NCBI GenBank assembly: GCA_023439605.1
Contig: JAEXNS010000119.1
Coordinates: 1 to 10,196 of the forward strand
Direction of reading: 5' to 3'
DNA length: 10,196 nt
Source: Bacillota bacterium
Lineage (GTDB): Bacteria; Bacillota; Clostridia; Oscillospirales; Ruminococcaceae
In this document: positions 5,893 to 10,196 of the stretch, in pieces
Layout of the letters: each line of letters opens with the position of its first letter
Numbering within the stretch: position 1 is the stretch's first letter
Translations under genes and position numbers: made by a program
The notes under the pieces: generated by a model
The model's input: the letters and a program-made list of their open reading frames with translations, nothing else
What the model was told of the DNA's origin: nothing
The model's database searches: none

Positions 5893-7056
5893 TTAACTTA
5901 ATATAGTAACATATATACCTGTCATTATAGCTGTAGTTATTACACCGCATATGTTTGCACCAAGTGCATATTCCATTATAAAAGCTGACTTATTTATTTT
6001 TAAGACTTCTTTTTGTGCAACCTTTGCAGTTGAAGGAACACAAGATACACCAGCTATTCCTATAACGGGATTAAAGTTTTTCTTTTTGAATAAGTAAACA
6101 ACATATCCACCTAAAATTCCACCTATACCTGAAAGTAGTAAAGCTAACATACCTAAAACCAATAGTTTTAAAACAACGGGATCTAAAAGTGTAGTTGCAT
6201 CACAAAGTACACCAAGCATTAAACCAAGAAAGAATGTTGCCAAATATAAAAATCCTTCTTGAATTAGATGTATGTATTTGGATATTCCCGCTTCTCTAAT
6301 TACAATTCCTAGGAAGAAACTTAAGAATAATGGAGCTGCAACAGGAAATAGTAGACATAGAACTGAATTTGCAATTACTGAAAAAATAAGTTTTTCTTTT
6401 GGCGAAATATTATGTGTAGGTTTTTTAGATGTTATTTCTTTGCCTCTTAAAGACTTAGGAATTAACAATCTTATTAGATAAGGGTAACCACCATAAGTTA
6501 AACTTAAATATAAATAAGCTACTATAGTTATAGGGACAAAATATTCTGGAGCTAGTTTTAAAGATGCAAATAAAACCATAGGGCCATCTGCTCCACCAAT
6601 AACTGAAACAGCGGCTGCAGCACCGTCAGATAAACCCATAAGTTTAGCTATAGGATAAGTACCAACTGTACCGAGTTCTGCAAATAAAGCTATTGTCATA
6701 CTAATGAAAGGATGCGCAAGAACAAAACCAATATCACACATTATACCTATTCCCATAAATACTAGACAAGCAATAAGACCATTGCTAAAAGCAAATGTGT
6801 AAATAGGTTGTAGAAAATCTATTTGCATATATTTCATTAAGTCATCTGTTGTTTTTAGCATTGGATCAATGATAAGATTTCCTATCTTATCGGCTTCTAA
6901 AAATAGAACACCAGCATTTATAGTTGACATACCTAATCCCATAGGGATCATAATTAAAGGTTCAAGTTTACCTTTAGCACCTAAATACACTAGCAAAAAT
7001 CCTATGAAAATTAAAGCAATTCTAGTAATAACAATTTTAGGCTCTTGTTCTAGCAT
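5893..7056 (-). CDS. Na+-translocating decarboxylase beta subunit (OadB/GcdB/MmdB family)
   Basis: At least 387 aa, with about 10-11 hydrophobic segments. In this family the beta subunit is the membrane channel that couples decarboxylation of carboxybiotin to Na+ export. Visible signatures: LEPLIMIPMGLGMS (about 31-44), IGIMCDIGFVLAHP, VIGGADGPMVLFAS (about 152-165, with the conserved channel Asp), GIAGVSCVPSTAKVAQK (about 333-349) and GANICGVITTA near the C-terminus. The last differs from the usual MGPNVAGVIGSA of oxaloacetate or methylmalonyl-CoA decarboxylases. The frame stays open upstream of the ATG at 7056 and encodes NFAELFQGIGT, which looks like the normal family N-terminus; an ATT at 7092 is the best-placed start for that form (399 aa). 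It is preceded by a 41-aa membrane microprotein. No alpha or biotin-carrier gene is in the window, so the substrate is undetermined. Confidence 0.88.
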   Translation of the reverse strand: MLEQEPKIVITRIALIFIGFLLVYLGAKGKLEPLIMIPMGLGMSTINAGVLFLEADKIGNLIIDPMLKTTDDLMKYMQIDFLQPIYTFAFSNGLIACLVFMGIGIMCDIGFVLAHPFISMTIALFAELGTVGTYPIAKLMGLSDGAAAAVSVIGGADGPMVLFASLKLAPEYFVPITIVAYLYLSLTYGGYPYLIRLLIPKSLRGKEITSKKPTHNISPKEKLIFSVIANSVLCLLFPVAAPLFLSFFLGIVIREAGISKYIHLIQEGFLYLATFFLGLMLGVLCDATTLLDPVVLKLLVLGMLALLLSGIGGILGGYVVYLFKKKNFNPVIGIAGVSCVPSTAKVAQKEVLKINKSAFIMEYALGANICGVITTAIMTGIYVTILS

Positions 7057-7136
7057 TGTGCCTATACCTTGAAATAATTCTGCAAAATTAATAAAAATAA
7101 CCTTCTTTCTTAAAATTTAATGTAGAATAAATTTGT

Positions 7137-7262
7137 TTAAACTGGTTTTTTCATTAAAGCTCTAATTGCATTTAACATTAATTGTATAAGCATTGCAATT
7201 CCAAACGAAATAATTGATCCTAAGAAAAGTACTTTCAAAGGTACTAATAAAAATGACAACAT
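7137..7262 (-). CDS. 41-aa OadG-related membrane microprotein
   Basis: A complete small gene: ATG at 7262, TAA at 7139-7137, with GGGGG about eight bases upstream of the start. The product begins MLSFLLVPLKVLFLGSII, has one TM helix (about residues 9-31) and ends in a basic tail, RALMKKPV. The layout (one short N-terminal helix, positive cytoplasmic tail, position beside a decarboxylase beta gene) matches the small gamma-like (OadG-related) subunits that assemble with beta subunits. It lacks the longer soluble region of classical OadG. It is the first gene of a two-gene unit under the promoter at 7311-7339. The identification rests on context and hydrophobic pattern, not on a strong motif. 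Confidence 0.7.
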   Translation of the reverse strand: MLSFLLVPLKVLFLGSIISFGIAMLIQLMLNAIRALMKKPV

Positions 7263-7310
7263 AATTCAACCCCCAATTAAATAAAAATATTAAAATGTAT
7301 ATCCAATATG

Positions 7311-7339
7311 ATGTTATCATTTTGTTATCATTTTGTCAA
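7311..7339 (-). promoter_or_regulatory. Promoter of the decarboxylase beta unit
   Basis: On the minus strand, a perfect -35 TTGACA (7339-7334) and TAACAT (7316-7311, 4/6) are separated by 17 bases. The weak -10 and the tandem repeat lying between the boxes suggest a regulated promoter. Confidence 0.55.
7313..7334. promoter_or_regulatory. Tandem 11-bp direct repeat within the decarboxylase promoter
   Basis: GTTATCATTTT occurs twice, back to back and without mismatch (7313-7323, 7324-7334), filling the space between -10 and -35. An 11-bp period places both copies on the same face of the helix, as expected for a protein-binding site. Confidence 0.5.
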
Positions 7340-7370
7340 ATACAAATAAATTAAGTATAACATAATTAAG

Positions 7371-7387
7371 AGTTATGCTATGGATAA
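7371..7387. promoter_or_regulatory. LysR-type (T-N11-A) operator candidate
   Basis: A dyad CATAA-N7-TTATG that satisfies the T-N11-A rule for LysR-family binding sites. Its centre lies about 75 bases upstream of the expected minus-strand start point, near the usual LTTR recognition-site position, and in the gap between the divergent lysR-type and decarboxylase genes. Confidence 0.45.
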
Positions 7388-7463
7388 AAATACATTGAAA
7401 AATGATGGTTGAAATAAAGAATATACATTATAACCACTCAAATAAATTTATATTATTAGAAAC

Positions 7464-7492
7464 TTGAAACTTTTATTGACTATTAATATAAT
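7464..7492 (+). promoter_or_regulatory. Promoter of the LysR-type regulator gene
   Basis: TTGAAA (7464-7469) and a perfect TATAAT (7487-7492) are 17 bases apart. A second, overlapping possibility is TTGACT (7476-7481) with TACATT (7499-7504), also at 17 bases and with an extended TG. Confidence 0.6.
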
Positions 7493-7548
7493 TTGTGATA
7501 CATTTTTAAGTATATGTATTTTGAAGTTCTTTAAGAGAAGGGGATATG

Positions 7549-8433
7549 ATGGATTTACATTATTTAAAAGTATTTAACTTAATAGCTAAATACGGAAGTT
7601 TTAAAAAAGCAGCTGAAGTATTATTAGTAAGTCAACCAGCACTATCTATGCAAATGAAAAAACTTGAAGAACAAGTTGGTTTTAAGCTATTTTATAAAAT
7701 AGGGAATAAGACATATTTAAATGAAAATGGCATAATGCTTAAAAATTATACTGAAAAAATTTTTGAAATAGTAAGTGAATTAGAAATAAATATTTGCAAT
7801 AAAAAAGATTTTGTTGGTGGAAATTTAAATGTTGTTGGAAGTAACACTCCGGGAACATATATATTGCCTAAAGTAATAGGGAAATTTATTTCGATGTATC
7901 CAAATATAAGTGTTAATTTACAAATATTAAATACAACTGAAACCGCAAATGCAATAGAAACGGGTATGGCGGATTTGGCTGTGAATGGTGGGAATTTAGC
8001 GTATAGTAAATATATAAATGTTGAAAAAATATATGAAGACAGGTTAATTCTCATTGCATCAGCTGATAATTATAATGATACGAATAATATGGCTTTAAAA
8101 AATTTAAAATTTATAGCACATAAAACAGATTCCCAGCTATATATATATTATAAAAAATTTGTTGAATATAGTGATATAAAAGAAAATATAAGTATGTATT
8201 TAGGAAGTATTGATGCAATAAAAAATGCTGTTATTGCAAATTTAGGAGTCGCACTTGTACCTTTTTGTGCAGTTAAAATGGAATTAAAGTATGGATTATT
8301 GGTAGAATTAAAAAAAGGCGATAATAACTTACTTTATCCATACAGTATTATTTGTAATACTGATAAAAGTCCATCTTTTGTAGTTAAAAAATTTATAGAA
8401 TGTATAAAAGAAAATATTGATGAATTTAAGTAA
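7549..8433 (+). CDS. LysR-family transcriptional regulator
   Basis: 294 aa. Residues 1-60 form the winged helix-turn-helix (MDLHYLKVFNLIAKYGSFKKAAEVLLVSQPALSMQMKKLEEQVGFKLF), followed by a linker helix and a two-lobed effector domain (about 85-285) that starts GGNLNVVGSNTPGTYILPKVI. Family length is about 290-300, so it is complete. Tandem ATGs occur at 7546 and 7549; AAGGGG (7538-7543) is only two bases from the first and five from the second, so I chose 7549. It is transcribed away from the decarboxylase beta unit across a 280-base regulatory gap, the standard arrangement for a LysR regulator and its target. It therefore probably controls that unit in response to a substrate-related ligand (inference). 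No clear terminator follows. Confidence 0.92.
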   Translation: MDLHYLKVFNLIAKYGSFKKAAEVLLVSQPALSMQMKKLEEQVGFKLFYKIGNKTYLNENGIMLKNYTEKIFEIVSELEINICNKKDFVGGNLNVVGSNTPGTYILPKVIGKFISMYPNISVNLQILNTTETANAIETGMADLAVNGGNLAYSKYINVEKIYEDRLILIASADNYNDTNNMALKNLKFIAHKTDSQLYIYYKKFVEYSDIKENISMYLGSIDAIKNAVIANLGVALVPFCAVKMELKYGLLVELKKGDNNLLYPYSIICNTDKSPSFVVKKFIECIKENIDEFK

Positions 8434-8554
8434 ATATTTCTAAAATGTATTAATAATACAAATAAAAAAGACTAATTCTATAAATATATTTAATTTTAAA
8501 TAAAAAAAACTTGGATTATATTTTATTATGAGTATATTGGTTGCTTGTTCTGAA

Positions 8555-8619
8555 GTATGTAAATAAAATCAAAAAAATAAATTTTAATTATTACTTTTAT
8601 ATGAAAATGACTGTTTTTA
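8555..8619 (+). repeat. 65-base AT-rich dispersed repeat, copy 2
   Basis: Matches 5648-5712 with three differences in 65 bases, same strand orientation. It ends 25 bases upstream of the -35 box of the hydrogenase-operon promoter. The rest of the 8434-8644 gap shows nothing else recognisable. Confidence 0.85.
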
Positions 8620-8644
8620 AAGAAAAGTAAAAAAAGAAGAAAGA

Positions 8645-8673
8645 TTGACAAAATATAAACAGCATGATATAAT
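8645..8673 (+). promoter_or_regulatory. Full-consensus promoter of the hydrogenase operon
   Basis: Perfect TTGACA (8645-8650), a 17-base spacer, perfect TATAAT (8668-8673), and TG one base before the -10. This is the strongest promoter in the window, unexpected for a sensory gene unless it is repressed. Confidence 0.85.
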
Positions 8674-8709
8674 TATAACAATCTAAAAAATATTTTAAGG
8701 GGTGTTTTT

Positions 8710-8955
8710 ATGAATGTTTTTGTTTGTGTAGGAAGTTCATGCCATATAAAAGGATCATCGGATATCATTGAATTAATAAAGCAAAAAATAAAAGAACATA
8801 ATTTAGAAAAAAAAGTAAATCTTTCGGCTGCATTTTGTTTAGGAAAGTGTACAGATGGTGTTTCAATAAAAGTAGATGGTAATATTATATGTGGAGTCTC
8901 GAAAGAAAATTTTGAAAAAATATTTGAAAATTATATTTTAAAGGATATGATTTAA
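8710..8955 (+). CDS. Thioredoxin-like [2Fe-2S] ferredoxin domain protein
   Basis: An 81-aa protein with one thioredoxin-fold [2Fe-2S] domain of the NuoE/HydC C-terminal type. It carries Cys6-x4-Cys11 (VCVGSSCHIKG) and Cys43-x3-Cys47 (AFCLGKCTDG), the four expected ligands. It lacks the N-terminal helical domain of NuoE, so it is the short stand-alone form, probably passing electrons to or from the hydrogenase-like protein encoded one base downstream of its stop. AAGGGGTG (8697-8704) precedes the ATG. Similar short proteins sit beside PAS-type [FeFe] hydrogenase genes in Clostridia, including the hfs cluster of Thermoanaerobacterium (recalled, not checked here). Confidence 0.85.
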   Translation: MNVFVCVGSSCHIKGSSDIIELIKQKIKEHNLEKKVNLSAAFCLGKCTDGVSIKVDGNIICGVSKENFEKIFENYILKDMI

Positions 8956-8956
8956 G

Positions 8957-10196
8957 ATGAATAATTATCTTAGTTTAAACGAGTTAAATTGTAAGAACTG
9001 TTATAAGTGTATAAGGCATTGCCCAGTAAAATCAATAAAATTTTCTGAAAATCATGCATATATAATTGAAAAAGAATGTATATTATGTGGTACGTGTTAT
9101 GTTGTTTGTCCGCAAAACGCAAAAAAAATCAGAAATGATATAAAAAAAGTAAAAATATTAATTGAATCCGGAAGAAAAGTTGTTGCTAGTATAGCGCCTT
9201 CTTTTATTGCAGAATATGAAAATGTTAATATTAAAATTATTGAAAATGCATTAAAAAAATTAGGATTTAATTCAGCGGAAGAAACTGCAAAAGGTGCTAC
9301 AATTGTAAAAAAAGAGTATGAAAAAATAGTTGAAAATTCAGAAAAGAACATAGTCATATCATCTTGTTGCCATACCATAAATAAGCTTATACAGAGCAAA
9401 TATGAAAAATCCATAGATTATTTGGCAGATGTTATAACACCTATGCACGCTCATTGTTTAGACATAAAAGAAAGATTTTCAGATGCAGCTACAGTATTTA
9501 TAGGGCCATGTATTTCTAAAAAAGAAGAGGCTGATGAACTCATAAATATAGTGGATGCTGTAATTACATTTCAAGAACTTAACGAGTGGTTAGAAGAAGA
9601 AAATATAGAATTTGAACAACATGAAGAAGAATTAACTGGAGGTTTAACTAGGATATTTCCAACTAGTGGAGGTATAATAAACTCTATGAATTATAAAAAC
9701 AGTAATTATAACTATTTTGTTGTGGATGGAATAGAGGATTGCATAAGAGCTTTAGAGGATATAGAATCAGGAGCGATTAAATCAAGATGCTTTATTGAAA
9801 TGTCTGCATGCAAGGGTAGCTGTATAAATGGCCCAGTTATGAATAAAAACAACAAACCAATAACTAGGCTTTCGAAAGTGATGTCTTATTATAATAGAAA
9901 TGATTTTGTTGTAAAAGAATATGTAGAGAAGTTATTAAAAAAACAATTTTACTTTAATAATTTAAAAAATAATTCTCCTTCTGAGCGAGAAATAAAAGAA
10001 ATATTAAAGAAAATGGGAAAAATCAAAGCGGAACAAGAGTTAAATTGTGGCACTTGTGGGTATAATACATGTAGAGAAAAAGCTATTGCTGTTTTTCAAG
10101 GTAAAGCTGACTTTTCTATGTGTTTACCTTTTTTGAAAGAAAAGGCAGAATCTTTTTCTGATCATATAATTTACAATTCACCAAACGGGATAATGG
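8957..10196 (+). CDS. Sensory-type [FeFe] hydrogenase with PAS domain (3' end outside window)
   Basis: 413 codons, open to the window end. Domains: a 2x[4Fe-4S] ferredoxin (Cys12, 15, 18, 22 and Cys41, 44, 47, 51); a short H-cluster domain (about 65-320); a CxxCGYxxC Fe-S domain (Cys364, 367, 372 and 389, with REKAIAVFQGKA); then the beginning of a PAS domain (SDHIIYNSPNGIM, from about 401). The H-cluster cysteines are all present: L1 SSCCHT (137-138), L2 GPCISKKEEA (185), L3 EMSACKGSC (285, 289). These motifs differ from catalytic enzymes (TSCCPxW, MPCxxK, ACxGGC) and match the group C sensory (HydS-like) class, thought to report H2 or redox state. It starts one base after the stop of the [2Fe-2S] gene, with AAGGAT at 8941-8946 as a distant Shine-Dalgarno. 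The next gene is often a SpoIIE/PP2C-type phosphatase, which could be checked downstream. Confidence 0.88.
   Translation, partial: MNNYLSLNELNCKNCYKCIRHCPVKSIKFSENHAYIIEKECILCGTCYVVCPQNAKKIRNDIKKVKILIESGRKVVASIAPSFIAEYENVNIKIIENALKKLGFNSAEETAKGATIVKKEYEKIVENSEKNIVISSCCHTINKLIQSKYEKSIDYLADVITPMHAHCLDIKERFSDAATVFIGPCISKKEEADELINIVDAVITFQELNEWLEEENIEFEQHEEELTGGLTRIFPTSGGIINSMNYKNSNYNYFVVDGIEDCIRALEDIESGAIKSRCFIEMSACKGSCINGPVMNKNNKPITRLSKVMSYYNRNDFVVKEYVEKLLKKQFYFNNLKNNSPSEREIKEILKKMGKIKAEQELNCGTCGYNTCREKAIAVFQGKADFSMCLPFLKEKAESFSDHIIYNSPNGIM

Noticed and set aside
8446..8470. TGTATT-AAT-AATACA hairpin after the LysR gene as its terminator
   Set aside because: It is a six-pair AT-only stem followed by A-rich, not T-rich, sequence on the coding strand.
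5648..8619. The two 65-base copies as ends of an insertion sequence or composite transposon
   Set aside because: No transposase lies between them, there are no terminal inverted repeats or target duplications, and the enclosed genes look like ordinary chromosomal operons.

Overview
The window is very AT-rich, with strong Shine-Dalgarno sites and sigma-A-type promoters. It carries an AbrB regulator with a C-terminal zinc-knuckle-like pair of CxxC motifs, a membrane-anchored HtrA, a Na+-decarboxylase beta subunit and a PAS-type sensory [FeFe] hydrogenase. Together these suggest a low-GC anaerobic fermenter of the Firmicutes, class Clostridia. I cannot name the genus from sequence alone.

Left part (1-3936, all + strand): the 3' end of a UPF0316/DUF2179 membrane protein; a small AbrB-type regulator with its own promoter, followed by a hairpin terminator; a Cys-rich DUF1284 protein; an oxalate/formate-antiporter-family MFS transporter with its own promoter and terminator; and HtrA, a surface quality-control protease.

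Middle (3937-7262): a 350-base gene-free stretch holds two diverged tandem units with a GC-rich, strongly self-complementary core, not explained by any gene. A bidirectional terminator then separates it from a minus-strand pair: a two-TM membrane protein and a Cache-like sensor with no output domain, overlapping by 11 bases. A 65-base AT-rich element follows directly upstream of that pair's promoter. Next is a minus-strand two-gene unit: a 41-aa OadG-related membrane microprotein and a decarboxylase beta subunit whose reading frame extends upstream of its first ATG.

Right part (7263-10196): a regulatory region with a tandem 11-bp repeat and an LTTR-type dyad separates the decarboxylase unit from a divergent LysR regulator, its likely controller. 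A second copy of the 65-base element precedes a full-consensus promoter driving a thioredoxin-like [2Fe-2S] protein and a sensory [FeFe] hydrogenase that runs off the window in its PAS domain.

The most unusual items are the structured tandem repeat (3945-4250), the 65-base element shared by the Cache-sensor and hydrogenase operons, the output-less sensor, and the two-gene decarboxylase-beta unit with its possible ATT start.
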